Source of the DNA: Flavobacterium branchiicola
GTDB lineage: Bacteria; Bacteroidota; Bacteroidia; Flavobacteriales; Flavobacteriaceae
Direction: 5' to 3'
Assembly (NCBI RefSeq): GCF_018383905.1
Contig: NZ_JAGYWA010000010.1
Span: 1-64,000, forward strand
Length of the DNA: 64,000 nucleotides
Both the position numbers and the translations under genes were made by a program. Under the pieces are notes generated by a model. That model ran no database searches. It worked only from the letters and a program-made list of their open reading frames with translations, and was not told the DNA's origin. The first letter of the stretch is position 1. Every line of letters starts with the position of its first letter. This document shows positions 9,048-18,579 of this stretch, in pieces.

Positions 9048-9872
9048 TTATTGTTTTAAACTTCCTCTGAATTTTCTGTAAGTATTCACGATTGTAGTAC
9101 CAGCCTCATCGATAGAGTAAGTTAAATCGTCAATCTTAGCAGTAAAGAAGTTATAAGAAATAATTGCAAAGATAGAAGTAGAGATACCTGTTGCAGTGTT
9201 GATAAGTGCCTCAGAAATACCTGTTGCAAGTGCAGCCTGGTCTGGAGTTCCAGAAGAAGCTAACGCACCAAACGCTTTAATCATACCTGATACTGTTCCT
9301 AATAATCCTCCTAATGTACCTAAAGATACTAAAGTAGAGATAATAGTCATGTTTTTTTCTAACATTGGCATTTCTAATGAAGTAGCCTCTTCGATTTCTT
9401 TGTGGATTACTTCTGAAGCCTCTTCACTATTGAAACCTTCTTTTTTAACGTCTTGATATTTAATCAAAGCAGATTTAATTGCATTTGCAACTGAACCTTG
9501 TTGTTTGTCACATGAAGCGATAGCACCTTCGATGTTTCCTTCTTTAATACTTCCTTGTACATTTTTCATAAATGCATCTAAGTTAGATTTTCCAGCAGCT
9601 TTACCAATAACGATAAATCTCTCGATAGAAAAAACAACAACCATTAAAAGCATACCTAATAATACTGGTACAATGAAACCTCCTTTGTAAACCATACCTA
9701 AAGTATTGATTGGGTGACCTGTTTCTGGATTTCCACCTTCGAAGTTAGCTGAATCCCCCATAACGAATTTCCAGATCAAAAAACCTACAAAAACACATGC
9801 CACAATAATGATTCCTGAGATCATTCCTCCCCCATTTGAAGTGCTTTCTTTTTTAACTTTAACGTTTGCCAT
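9048..9872 (-). CDS. exbB: ExbB/TolQ/MotA proton channel protein
   Basis: A 274-residue inner-membrane protein that forms the proton channel powering TonB. Membrane segments lie near residues 18-40, 63-83, 160-185 and 210-235. The family core is visible as IISTLVSLGTLGGLLGTVSGMI followed by GISEALINTATG, which holds the polar residues of the channel. It is the first gene of the operon running to the TPR gene at 4120. A TAAATTTG box at 9937-9944 is a probable -7 element, giving a leader of about 60 bases. Confidence 0.93.
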   Translation of the reverse strand: MANVKVKKESTSNGGGMISGIIIVACVFVGFLIWKFVMGDSANFEGGNPETGHPINTLGMVYKGGFIVPVLLGMLLMVVVFSIERFIVIGKAAGKSNLDAFMKNVQGSIKEGNIEGAIASCDKQQGSVANAIKSALIKYQDVKKEGFNSEEASEVIHKEIEEATSLEMPMLEKNMTIISTLVSLGTLGGLLGTVSGMIKAFGALASSGTPDQAALATGISEALINTATGISTSIFAIISYNFFTAKIDDLTYSIDEAGTTIVNTYRKFRGSLKQ

Positions 9873-10252
9873 TTTTTTTAATTTTAATAGTTTTAAATAA
9901 TTTTTATTTTTTAGTTATATTTAACTTGTAGGGTAGCAAATTTATACGTTTAGTTTAAATAAAAAAACTTTTTTTAATTTTATTGAATGAAATTTAACGT
10001 CAAATTAAAAAATATCTCATTAATTTGGTAGCGTCTTTTTTATGATAAAACAAAAAAAAGGGCTAATAATAAAAAAATTACAACGTTTTAGTAAATATTC
10101 AAACAATCCTTTGAAATCTTCTTAAAAAGTTGCGAAATCATTTTTTATCTATTTTTTAATGAAAAAACGCTTTTTCCTACTAAAAAAAAGACAGACAAAT
10201 TGTTAAATTACAAAACAAAACTCTTATAATCATCTAAATTACAAATAAAAAC
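9873..10252. other. Divergent intergenic region, 380 bases
   Basis: This very A+T-rich region separates exbB (minus) from the HerA-like gene (plus). Apart from the exbB -7 box and poly-A/poly-T tracts I see no ORF, RNA gene or clear palindrome. A plus-strand promoter for the HerA-like gene must lie here, but I could not identify it. Confidence 0.5.
9937..9944 (-). promoter_or_regulatory. Probable -7 box of the exbB operon promoter
   Basis: On the minus strand TAAATTTG matches the Bacteroidota -7 consensus TAnnTTTG exactly and lies 65 bases before the exbB start. The -33 element is not a clear TTTG, only T-rich, so the assignment rests on the -7 box and position. Confidence 0.5.
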
Positions 10253-11770
10253 ATGAATAAAAAAGATAATTTCATTCAGGATATAAATAACGGATATATT
10301 GCTAAAGGCGACAGTATCATTCTTGGTGGTGCAATTTTAGATGGTGAAGCAATTGCTGAGGCTCACGTAAAGATTCCGCTAAAAACCCTAAATCGTCACG
10401 GATTAATTGCCGGCGCTACGGGAACCGGAAAAACCAAAACTATTCAGGTGTTTTCTGAGCAATTATCAAATGCAGGAATCCCGGTTTTAATGATGGATAT
10501 AAAAGGTGATTTTAGTGGTATTGCAAAAGAAGGGAAAGAAGAAGGTTTTATCACAGAACGTCATGCCAAAATAAACATACCTTATAATGTAGCTTCATTT
10601 CCGGTTGAGTTAATGTCGTTATCTAAACAAAACGGAGTTCGTTTGCGCGCTACCGTTTCTGAATTTGGTCCTGTGTTGTTTTCCAGAATATTAGATCTTA
10701 ATGATACTCAGGCAGGAGTTGTGGCTGTTATCTTTAAATATTGTGACGATAACCAAATGCCTTTATTAGATTTAAAAGATATAAAAAAGGTTATCAATTA
10801 TATTACTGAAGAAGGCAAAGACGAAATCGCAGCCAATTATGGTAAAATTTCAACCGCTACTACCGGAACTATTTTAAGAAAGATAATTGAACTGGAACAG
10901 CAGGGCGGCGATATCTTTTTTGGCGAATTATCATTTGAAACGGATGACTTAATGCGTATTGATGAAAACGGAAAAGGTTATGTCAATATCATCCGTCTAA
11001 CAGATATTCAGGACAAGCCTAAATTGTTCTCCACCTTTATGTTAAGCCTTTTAGCTGAAATTTATCAAAAAATGCCAGAAAAAGGAGATGCAGAACAACC
11101 GGAACTGGTAATCTTTATTGACGAAGCGCATTTAATTTTCAACGAAGCCAGCAAAGCATTATTGGAACAAATTGAAACTATTGTAAAATTGATCCGTTCT
11201 AAAGGTGTTGGTGTTTATTTCGTAACACAAAATCCTATGGATGTTCCAAGTGGAGTTTTGGCTCAATTAGGATTAAAAATTCAGCATGCACTTAGAGCTT
11301 TTACTGCTAATGACCGTCAGGCTATTAAAAAGACTGCTGATAATTATCCAACATCTGAATATTATAAGACTGACGAATTATTGACAAGCTTAGGAATTGG
11401 AGAAGCATTGGTTACTGCTTTGAATGAAAAAGGAGTTCCAACGCCACTTGTTGCGACTATGATGCGCGCTCCACAAAGCCGAATGGATATTTTATCTTCT
11501 GCCGAAATCGAAGAAATAAACGGTAAATCAAAATTGGTTAAAAAATATGCAGAAGAAATCGATCGTGAAAGCGCTTTTGAAATTCTAAGCAAAAAAATAG
11601 CCGAAGCTAATGAAGCTGCTTCTCAACAAGAAGAGCAAACACCAACCAAATCTTCAAAAGCGGGACCAAGCACTACAGAGGTAGTTACAAAATCAGTTTT
11701 AAAAGTGGTTACAAGTGCTACCTTTATAAGAGGTGTATTTGGAGTTCTGACTAAAATCTTTAAAAAGTAA
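10253..11770 (+). CDS. HerA-like helicase/ATPase (DUF853 family)
   Basis: A 505-residue P-loop ATPase of the HerA/FtsK-related DUF853 family. Walker A is GATGTGKTKT (near residues 53-62) and Walker B is ELVIFIDEAHLIF (near 284-296). VYFVTQNPMDVPSGVLAQLG corresponds to the sensor and arginine-finger region of the family. The C-terminus is a charged linker followed by a short hydrophobic tail. No nurA nuclease lies beside it, so participation in resection is not supported here. The cellular role of the DUF853 group is not firmly known. It stands alone on the plus strand. Confidence 0.88.
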   Translation: MNKKDNFIQDINNGYIAKGDSIILGGAILDGEAIAEAHVKIPLKTLNRHGLIAGATGTGKTKTIQVFSEQLSNAGIPVLMMDIKGDFSGIAKEGKEEGFITERHAKINIPYNVASFPVELMSLSKQNGVRLRATVSEFGPVLFSRILDLNDTQAGVVAVIFKYCDDNQMPLLDLKDIKKVINYITEEGKDEIAANYGKISTATTGTILRKIIELEQQGGDIFFGELSFETDDLMRIDENGKGYVNIIRLTDIQDKPKLFSTFMLSLLAEIYQKMPEKGDAEQPELVIFIDEAHLIFNEASKALLEQIETIVKLIRSKGVGVYFVTQNPMDVPSGVLAQLGLKIQHALRAFTANDRQAIKKTADNYPTSEYYKTDELLTSLGIGEALVTALNEKGVPTPLVATMMRAPQSRMDILSSAEIEEINGKSKLVKKYAEEIDRESAFEILSKKIAEANEAASQQEEQTPTKSSKAGPSTTEVVTKSVLKVVTSATFIRGVFGVLTKIFKK

Positions 11771-11781
11771 CTTTAAATATT

Positions 11782-11936
11782 AAACCATATAAATGATATA
11801 AGTTCATTTAAACATTGCGCATAGGGTATTAAAAATCAGTTTAAGATAAAAAAACAAACCCGACAGGTTTTAGAGACTTGTCGGGTTTACTATTATGTAC
11901 AAAGTTTTATATTTACTTATATCACTTATATGGCTT
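11782..11936. repeat. Inverted repeat pair enclosing a CCCGACAGG hairpin between convergent genes
   Basis: An AAACCATATAAATGATATAA element (from 11782) starts 11 bases after the HerA-like stop. Its inverted partner, ending at 11936, lies 7 bases beyond the kmo stop. Between them at 11856-11888 is an imperfect AAACCCGACAGG/CTTGTCGGGTTT hairpin. The whole block separates two convergent genes and probably acts as a bidirectional terminator. Related copies flank aroA and the DAHP synthase gene. Confidence 0.65.
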
Positions 11937-11943
11937 AAAACAT

Positions 11944-13287
11944 TTAAGCTTGTTCCAGTAATGCCAGAATCCTGTTTTCAACTTCCGGCGTATTCCAGAT
12001 ATTTTCTATATTTTCCAGTTTTAAAACTTCCTCCATAATTCCGTTTTGGAAATCACCAATAGCCAAAGCTTCGGCATAAGGACGATCACTGAAAGTTACA
12101 CGGCTGTAAAGCGGAATCCATTTATCGGGATGTTTATCTGAAAAGACTTTCTCTATCTTCTTTTGCAATAAGAATTTTTCATCTGCCGTTTTTGTACTCA
12201 TTTCCATAAAATTTCGATATGAAAGTTCAGCAATGGCATCGGCATTTGGTTTACGTGAAATCTGATATTCAGAGAAGATTTTTTTCCAGTCATCTCCATA
12301 CTTTTCAATCATTTCATTTAGAACCGTAATATCTTCAAAACCGGCATTCATTCCTTGTCCGTAAAATGGAACAATAGCGTGACAGGCGTCTCCAATTAAA
12401 GCAATTTTATCTTCAAAAGTCCATGGAAAACATTTCATTGTTACCAAAGTACTAGTTGGATTTTTAAAGAAATCATTTGCGAGTTCCGGAATCACTTCAA
12501 TCGAATCGGGGAAGTTTTTCTCAAAGAAATCTTCCACCATTTTTCTATCCGTTAAAGATTCAAAAGAATTTTCTCCTTCAAAAGGCATAAATAAAGTACA
12601 AGTAAAACTTCCGTCGAGATTAGGAAGTGCAATTAACATATACTCCCCTCTTGGCCAAATATGAAAAGAATTTTTATCCAGTTTATGAGTTGCATCAGTA
12701 TTTGCCGGAATATTTAATTCCTTATATCCCATATTCAAAAATTCCTGCGAATAATTAAACATACTTTGACGCTGCATTCTGTGACGGATTCTCGAAAAGG
12801 CACCATCGGCACCAAAAACCATATCGTATTTTCTTTCCTCCCACTCGCCTCTTTCGCTTTCCCCAATATGCAAAGTCGCATCGTTTAGCGTAACGTCCCA
12901 AATTTTCTGTTCAAAATGAAATTCGGCTCCGGCATTTTCAGCCAGATCAATCATTCTTCTGTTCAGCATTCCTCTTGAAATCGAATAAATAGATTCGCCT
13001 TCCTGACCGTAATTCTGAAAATTGAGTTTATCAACCAAATGAATTGCTCGTTTGTCCATCGGAATTGCAATTTCACGAACCGAATCACCAACACCAACTG
13101 CATCAAGTGCTTTCCAACCGCGATTGGACATTGCCAGGTTAATAGAACGTCCAGAGAAATTTATTTTTCTGATATCGGGGCTACGATCATAAACATGAAC
13201 GGTATGACCGGCTTTTTTAAGATAAATTGCCAGCAGCGATCCTACAAGTCCAGAACCAACCACAGCAATTTTTAGAGAAGTTTGCAT
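11944..13287 (-). CDS. kmo: Kynurenine 3-monooxygenase
   Basis: A 447-residue FAD-dependent hydroxylase that converts L-kynurenine to 3-hydroxykynurenine with NADPH and O2. The N-terminal Rossmann motif VVGSGLVGSLLAIYLKKAGH is at residues 9-28. The second FAD motif is IGDACHAIVPFYGQGMNAGFED near residue 290. The internal GRSINLAMSNRG segment is characteristic of Kmo. kynU, for the next step, is about 14 kb away at 27644-28921. No haaO or tdo gene is seen in the window. Confidence 0.93.
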   Translation of the reverse strand: MQTSLKIAVVGSGLVGSLLAIYLKKAGHTVHVYDRSPDIRKINFSGRSINLAMSNRGWKALDAVGVGDSVREIAIPMDKRAIHLVDKLNFQNYGQEGESIYSISRGMLNRRMIDLAENAGAEFHFEQKIWDVTLNDATLHIGESERGEWEERKYDMVFGADGAFSRIRHRMQRQSMFNYSQEFLNMGYKELNIPANTDATHKLDKNSFHIWPRGEYMLIALPNLDGSFTCTLFMPFEGENSFESLTDRKMVEDFFEKNFPDSIEVIPELANDFFKNPTSTLVTMKCFPWTFEDKIALIGDACHAIVPFYGQGMNAGFEDITVLNEMIEKYGDDWKKIFSEYQISRKPNADAIAELSYRNFMEMSTKTADEKFLLQKKIEKVFSDKHPDKWIPLYSRVTFSDRPYAEALAIGDFQNGIMEEVLKLENIENIWNTPEVENRILALLEQA

Positions 13288-13380
13288 CGAGGAAAAAATC
13301 TAATATTGGGTCGTAAAAATAAGTAATAATTATACATGAGCTTTAAAATAAAACAATTATTTGCCCCTAAATCTAATATT

Positions 13381-13686
13381 TATCAAGGCATGACCCCGCA
13401 TCCCGAAGCCTCGGGAGCGTGGTCGGGCTATCCGCTGTATCTTTTATGGTGAACCCCACCATAAAAGGATGTCACTTCTATCCCTCATGCAAGTCCCATT
13501 TTCATAACAAATTCGCGTTATTACAGATTTATTAGAAATATGAAAAAGACTACTTTCGTTTAAAGATAAAAGGCGAATAATAATTTATCGAGAAAAAAAA
13601 TCTCGCAAAGTCGCAGAGCCGCAAAGTTTTTATATTTTTTCTTTAAAGTTTTACTTTTGACTTTGTGCTTTCGCGACTTTGCGAGA
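13381..13686. repeat. Cluster of palindromes upstream of the GNAT gene
   Basis: Three inverted repeats fill this gene-free stretch. TCCCGA-AGCC-TCGGGA is at 13401-13416. CTTTTATGGTG-AACCC-CACCATAAAAG, an 11-bp perfect stem, is at 13441-13467. TCTCGCAAAGTCGC (13601-13614) is paired with its exact complement at 13673-13686. The last belongs to a CTCGCAAAGTCGC family that recurs at 27469. No ORF or RNA gene is recognisable between kmo and the acetyltransferase. Confidence 0.75.
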
Positions 13687-13735
13687 AAATCATTTACTGC
13701 ATCAAAAAAGCTTAATTAACATCAACGCAAAAACA

Positions 13736-14329
13736 ATGAATAGTGAACTTTTAAAATCCAGCATCATTTTAGAAAACGAAAAAGTTTTATTACTTCCTTT
13801 TGAAAATGAAAGAAACATCGAACTCAAAGAAATCATTTTTGATGATGAAATCTGGAAATATATGGGAATGTATGTTCGAAGCAATCAGGACTTCGAAAAC
13901 TATATCAAAAATACATTAAAGCAAAAGGCAGATGGAATTTGTTACCCTTTTCTAATTATTGATAAAGCTACCAATAAAGTTGCAGGAAGCACCCGCTATG
14001 GATATTTAAACCATGCGAGTCAGAAATGCGAAATTGGCTGGACTTGGTACGGGAAAGCTTTTCAGGGAACTGGTTTAAACAAAGCTTGTAAATTTGCGTT
14101 ATTGAATTTTGGCTTCGAAAATATTCAATTTAAAAGAATACAATTTAGTACTGATCTTGAAAATATAAGATCGCAAAAAGCCATTGAAAAATTGGGGGCA
14201 ATTAAAGAAGGAGTTTTTAGAAATAATTATATCGATTCTGAAGGCAAAAGTAAAGATGATGTTTATTTCAGTATTATTTTGGAAGAATGGAAGAAAACCA
14301 AACAGGAGTATTTCTTAGAATTTATTTAA
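13736..14329 (+). CDS. GNAT-family N-acetyltransferase
   Basis: A 197-residue acetyltransferase of the RimJ/RimL-like GNAT group. The acetyl-CoA loop region reads CEIGWTWYGKAFQGTGLNKACK, followed by IQFKRIQFSTDLENIRSQKAIEKLGAIKEG, the usual C-terminal half. The target amine cannot be deduced. I place the start at the ATG at 13736; a TTG-started extension of 19 residues reaches back into the repeat block and is unlikely. It ends just before a bidirectional terminator. Confidence 0.85.
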   Translation: MNSELLKSSIILENEKVLLLPFENERNIELKEIIFDDEIWKYMGMYVRSNQDFENYIKNTLKQKADGICYPFLIIDKATNKVAGSTRYGYLNHASQKCEIGWTWYGKAFQGTGLNKACKFALLNFGFENIQFKRIQFSTDLENIRSQKAIEKLGAIKEGVFRNNYIDSEGKSKDDVYFSIILEEWKKTKQEYFLEFI

Positions 14330-14336
14330 AATTAAG

Positions 14337-14360
14337 AACCCAGTCAGAGACTGGGTTTTT
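14337..14360. terminator. Intrinsic terminator between convergent genes
   Basis: The stem AACCCAGTC/GACTGGGTT with a 3-base loop is followed by T5 on the plus strand. It directly follows the GNAT stop (14329) and precedes the stop of the DUF1254 gene (14378, minus strand). Confidence 0.88.
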
Positions 14361-14377
14361 CTATATCGTTAGACTCA

Positions 14378-15826
14378 TTAATTAATCTTTTCCAAATCGG
14401 TCAATTTCCAGGACTGATCATACAAAGCTTTTGTTGGTCCGTAGAATCTGGTCAGTACCTCAAAATTCCCATTAGGATCTGTTGGTGTCCAGTTACTTTC
14501 TCCTTCCGGTGGCGCTTTTGGTCCAAAATATAGCGTTACAGTTCCATCTTCATTCTTTTTTAATCCCGGAGTTTGCGAAGATCGTCCTGCCCATTTCATG
14601 TTTTTTACAAATGCGTGCGTTTCACGATCGTAAACCGTCATAGACCAATACTGTTTTACCGGAACATTTGCAGGAACAGTTACTCGATACGAAGCGTTTC
14701 CTTTTAGCAAAACTCCATCTTTATCTTTGGTGGTCATTAAATAATATTGTGATTCCCCAAGATGTTTTGCACTAAAAAATGCCATCATATAACATACTGC
14801 TCTATTATCAATAGGATAAATTTCACGTATTTGAAAAGAACTTTTTACACTCTTTACATTGTCTTCATCTGCGGGAAAAAACCAATGAGTACCTTCATAA
14901 AAAGGTTTAGTGTTTTCATAGTTAAATATCAGCCAATCTCTGGCCTCATTTACAGCTGCTTTAAATATTTCTTTACTTCTGGCATCAGGATTATATGTTT
15001 TCCCTCTTTCAATACCAATAGTTTTTAAAGGATCAATCATCACCCTGTCACGCTCCAGAAAAGGTTCTTGTTGAACAATATCATTAAGTGTTTGATAAAA
15101 ACTATCATCATATTTAATAGTCGAATTATATTCTGTAGTAGTTGCATCGACAAAAATAGTTTGTGGAGATTTTGAAGCTTCAGAATATGGATATAGCTTA
15201 ACTCTTTTACTATATTGAATTGCCGCTTTTAAATCGGTGGGGCTTCCGCTTTTAAGAACCGAACGTAAAAGTGCATAACCACGATATGTATCAGACTGCA
15301 TCACAATATAATCTGCAGGAATTTTGCTTTTATCGTAACCCGGAGGCAAAATAATATATTTCCCTCCTTTTCCTTTATCCAGTCCGCCAGGCCCAACATC
15401 GTCGATAGCTGCCTGCCAGTAATTCATCACACTTCCGTTAAAAACCCCATAATCTGCTGGAGGTATTTCCAGAACCACTGGTCCTTTTTCAGTATTAAAA
15501 AAAGGCATTAGATAAATAACATCGGGATTTGGAGTAAGAGTTTGGTTCTTCCAGGTTAATAAACCCGGCCAATACACAATTTGATTGTACGATCCGTTGA
15601 TTTTTTCCATCTCTTTATACATCAGCTGGAAATTTACTGCCGGAAGCCCCCAAATAGCAGCATCAACAGCTCTTTGATACTGAATTTTCTCTTTTATATT
15701 TTCTGGCTGAAAAATATTTTTAGGAGTAGATGCCTTTTGAGTTACTGCTGTTTCTGTTGTTTCTTCTTTTTTACAACCCGTTTCAAAGAGCAACAGTATT
15801 AGCAAATAAGGAATTATTCTTTTCAT
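14378..15826 (-). CDS. DUF1254/DUF1214 domain lipoprotein
   Basis: A 482-residue exported lipoprotein whose signal peptide ends LFETGC with Cys18. The N-terminal DUF1254 region (AVDAAIWGLPAVNFQLMYKEM through DVIYLMPFFNTEKGPVVLEIPP) and the C-terminal DUF1214 region (NVPVKQYWSMTVYDRETHAFV through PNGNFEVLTRFYGPTKAL) are both recognisable and occur in the usual order. The biochemical function of this pair of domains is not established. It is divergent from an AraC regulator 211 bases away, which may control it. Confidence 0.85.
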   Translation of the reverse strand: MKRIIPYLLILLLFETGCKKEETTETAVTQKASTPKNIFQPENIKEKIQYQRAVDAAIWGLPAVNFQLMYKEMEKINGSYNQIVYWPGLLTWKNQTLTPNPDVIYLMPFFNTEKGPVVLEIPPADYGVFNGSVMNYWQAAIDDVGPGGLDKGKGGKYIILPPGYDKSKIPADYIVMQSDTYRGYALLRSVLKSGSPTDLKAAIQYSKRVKLYPYSEASKSPQTIFVDATTTEYNSTIKYDDSFYQTLNDIVQQEPFLERDRVMIDPLKTIGIERGKTYNPDARSKEIFKAAVNEARDWLIFNYENTKPFYEGTHWFFPADEDNVKSVKSSFQIREIYPIDNRAVCYMMAFFSAKHLGESQYYLMTTKDKDGVLLKGNASYRVTVPANVPVKQYWSMTVYDRETHAFVKNMKWAGRSSQTPGLKKNEDGTVTLYFGPKAPPEGESNWTPTDPNGNFEVLTRFYGPTKALYDQSWKLTDLEKIN

Positions 15827-16037
15827 GGTATTAGGATTTAATTTGATTAAATTTTAAAATGCCTATCAAAATTAAATTACTGTCAGAAAATCAAATCATT
15901 ATATTTTATCTATTGTGTTTCAATTTCTAAAATGAAACCATTTTTAGATTATTACGAGGTTAATTTGTTTACTCTTTTTGAACTAAATTTGAAACAAAAT
16001 GACAACTCTTAATTTTAAAAAGTAAATTCAAGTTTAA

Positions 16038-16832
16038 ATGAAATTATATTCAGAACATTATGTCAACGACGAATCTGAAAGGTTCGTTAGTAAAATTTGG
16101 TGTCTGAATAACAGCATCGGCGAAAGCCTGATCGAAAACAAACTCGTTTTACCAAACGGCTGTTTTAATCTGGCTCTTGTAAACGGAAACGCAATAGAAG
16201 TTCATACAAGCAGAAAAAAGTACCAAATGACCGCAGGAATTTATTTCTGCTCACAAATGACCAATAAAGTTTTGGTTAATATTCAGCCCAAAACTAAGGT
16301 TACAATAATTCAATTACAAGCCTGGACACTTTCGATGTTTCCTAAATATGATTTGAGTAACTTTTCAGATTCAATTATCAGTATTGATCCTGCAGAATTG
16401 CCATTTACGCTACAGTCTAATTCTGATATTGAAACCGTATTAATTAAAGTAAACCACTTTTTTGAAGAATTGAATCATTTAAATCCGACTCAAAATACAA
16501 TTGAAAAAATCTGCGAAATAATCCGAAATCAGCAAGAAGAAATTTCAGTTTCTGAAATTGGGAAGATTTTAAAAACATCGCAGCGATTACTTCAAATTAA
16601 ATTTAAATCGGCAACGGGATTAACTATCAAAAAATACATTCAGATATTAAAATTCAGAAAATCGGTAGATCAAATGGTAAATGCCGATTTAGAAAAACTG
16701 AGCTTAACTGATATTGCACTTTATAATAAATACTTTGATCAATCGCATTTTATTAAAAAATTTAAAGATGTAACTAAATCAACGCCAAAAACGTTCAATC
16801 CCGATTCGTATTTTCTTTCTCAAAAAAGATGA
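16038..16832 (+). CDS. AraC-family transcriptional regulator
   Basis: A 264-residue regulator with an N-terminal domain of about 150 residues and a C-terminal AraC helix-turn-helix pair near 160-258. The second helix-turn-helix carries LSLTDIALYNKYFDQSHFIKKFKDVTKSTPKTF, where the usual FYDQSHF motif is visible. The N-terminal part resembles the DUF6597 type found with AraC domains. It is followed after 77 bases by a serine hydrolase gene and is divergent from the DUF1254 lipoprotein gene, so either may be a target. The ligand is unknown. Confidence 0.85.
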   Translation: MKLYSEHYVNDESERFVSKIWCLNNSIGESLIENKLVLPNGCFNLALVNGNAIEVHTSRKKYQMTAGIYFCSQMTNKVLVNIQPKTKVTIIQLQAWTLSMFPKYDLSNFSDSIISIDPAELPFTLQSNSDIETVLIKVNHFFEELNHLNPTQNTIEKICEIIRNQQEEISVSEIGKILKTSQRLLQIKFKSATGLTIKKYIQILKFRKSVDQMVNADLEKLSLTDIALYNKYFDQSHFIKKFKDVTKSTPKTFNPDSYFLSQKR

Positions 16833-16856
16833 GATTTCGCATTTGTACAATTTTGT

Positions 16857-16864
16857 TATTTTTG
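16857..16864 (+). promoter_or_regulatory. Possible -7 box before the DUF4440/beta-lactamase gene
   Basis: TATTTTTG fits TAnnTTTG and lies 45 bases before the ATG at 16910, partly in the 3' region of the AraC gene's transcript. A TTTC 18 bases upstream is a weak -33 candidate. In such A+T-rich DNA chance matches are common. Confidence 0.35.
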
Positions 16865-16909
16865 AGTGAAGTAATATTGCAGAATCATTAATTATCAATC
16901 AATCATCAA

Positions 16910-18445
16910 ATGAAAATCATCAATCTTATTGTTATTCCATTAAAAATCATTTTACTTGGAATCTTGTTGTTCTGCAATCAAACTGTTTCTTCACAAGAGG
17001 CAAAAAACTCTGAATTGTATAAAATTATAATGTCACGAGACAGCTTACTTTTTAATGTGGGTTTTAATACTTGCGATGCTTCTCAGTTTGAAAACTTATA
17101 TAGCGATCAGTTTGAGTTTTTTCATGATCGCGATGGAATTTCAAACAAAACGGAATTTCTACATAATTTCAAAACCGGACTGTGCAAATCTCCCGAAACA
17201 TATCAGGCCCGAAGAGAATTAGTTCCGGGAAGTACCCAAATTTATCCTTTGTATAAAAAAGGAGTTTTGTATGCTGCAATCCAAACGGGAATTCATCGTT
17301 TTTATGAAATTTCGGCGAAGAAAGGTGAACCTCTTCTAAAGAAAAATGAAACTTTGGGTGATACAGCAAGATTTACTCATGTTTGGGTTCTAGAAAATAA
17401 TGTTTGGAAATTAAAGCGATCGCTGAGTTACGATCATCAACCTACCATTGCAACTTCTGAACAAGCTGACTTTTTTGAGAATAGAAAAGAAATCGAAAAA
17501 TGGCTGCACGAAAACAATGTCCCAACTTTAGGAATTGGCGTAATCAACAACGGAAAACTACAACAAGTTGATGTTTATGGTGAACTAAAAAAAGGAGTTG
17601 CAGCACCGTATAATACTATCTGGAATGTTGCTTCGCTAACAAAACCTGTAACTGCTATTGTAGCGCTTAAGCTAGTAAGTCAGGGAAAATGGGATCTGGA
17701 TGAGCCTGTATACAAATACTGGACAGATCCTGATATTGCAAATGATCCTGATAATAAATTACTGACTACGCGAATTATTTTGAGTCACCAGACTGGTTTT
17801 CCAAACTGGCGATTTATGAATAAATCAGGCAAATTGGATTTTAAATTTAAACCTGGAACTCAATATCAATATTCAGGAGAAGGTCTTGAATATTTGAGAA
17901 AAGCGTTGGAAAAGAAATTCCATAAAACTTTAGATCAGTTAGCATCAGAATTAATTTTTGAGCCGCTAAAGATGAATGACACTCAATATATCTGGAACGA
18001 TAAAGTAGATTTATCAAGATATGCTGTTAACTACGATAAAAACGGAAATGCATACGAACCAACTAAGAACAAAACAGCAAACGCAGCAGATGATTTATTG
18101 ACTACTATTCAGGATTACGGCACTTTTTTATGCAGTGTTATGAATGGTGACGGTTTAAACAAAAAAGTTTTTGACGAAATGAATTCTCATCAGATAAAAA
18201 CAAAAGATAATAAATATTTTGGTTTAGGTTTTGAAATCTACGATTTGGGAAATGAAAATTATGCCTTATCACATGGCGGAGCAGATAAAGGTGTACAAAC
18301 AATCGTATTTATTTTACCAAAGACAAAACAGGGTATAATTATTTTTACCAATGTTGACGATGGTTACAAGGTTTATGAAAAAATACTACAGCATTATTTA
18401 GGAGAAAATGGAAAAAAAATCTTTGATATTGAAACCAAATCGTAA
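16910..18445 (+). CDS. Exported DUF4440 plus serine beta-lactamase-fold hydrolase fusion
   Basis: A 511-residue exported protein: a hydrophobic signal segment to about residue 28, an NTF2-like DUF4440 domain (about 38-175), then a class C beta-lactamase/D-alanyl esterase-like domain (about 195-505). Catalytic motifs are SLTK (Ser242, Lys245), YSG (Tyr321, in place of YxN) and HGG in ALSHGGADKG. Likely activities are esterase, peptidase or amidase on an unknown substrate; genuine antibiotic hydrolysis is not implied. It precedes a second beta-lactamase-fold gene by 134 bases. Confidence 0.85.
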   Translation: MKIINLIVIPLKIILLGILLFCNQTVSSQEAKNSELYKIIMSRDSLLFNVGFNTCDASQFENLYSDQFEFFHDRDGISNKTEFLHNFKTGLCKSPETYQARRELVPGSTQIYPLYKKGVLYAAIQTGIHRFYEISAKKGEPLLKKNETLGDTARFTHVWVLENNVWKLKRSLSYDHQPTIATSEQADFFENRKEIEKWLHENNVPTLGIGVINNGKLQQVDVYGELKKGVAAPYNTIWNVASLTKPVTAIVALKLVSQGKWDLDEPVYKYWTDPDIANDPDNKLLTTRIILSHQTGFPNWRFMNKSGKLDFKFKPGTQYQYSGEGLEYLRKALEKKFHKTLDQLASELIFEPLKMNDTQYIWNDKVDLSRYAVNYDKNGNAYEPTKNKTANAADDLLTTIQDYGTFLCSVMNGDGLNKKVFDEMNSHQIKTKDNKYFGLGFEIYDLGNENYALSHGGADKGVQTIVFILPKTKQGIIIFTNVDDGYKVYEKILQHYLGENGKKIFDIETKS

Positions 18446-18579
18446 ATCGATCGTCTAATACTTTAGAACTTATAGATTTAATTTAGAAATTTACTTGTTA
18501 TATTCTAAAAATCTATTTGTTGTAAAGTTTCAATCATCAATCAAAAACAAATTATTTCATTAATCCTAAAATCATTATT

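Noticed and set aside
13679..13735. A TTG-started extension of the GNAT gene
   Set aside because: It begins inside an inverted repeat; the ATG at 13736 starts the recognisable protein.
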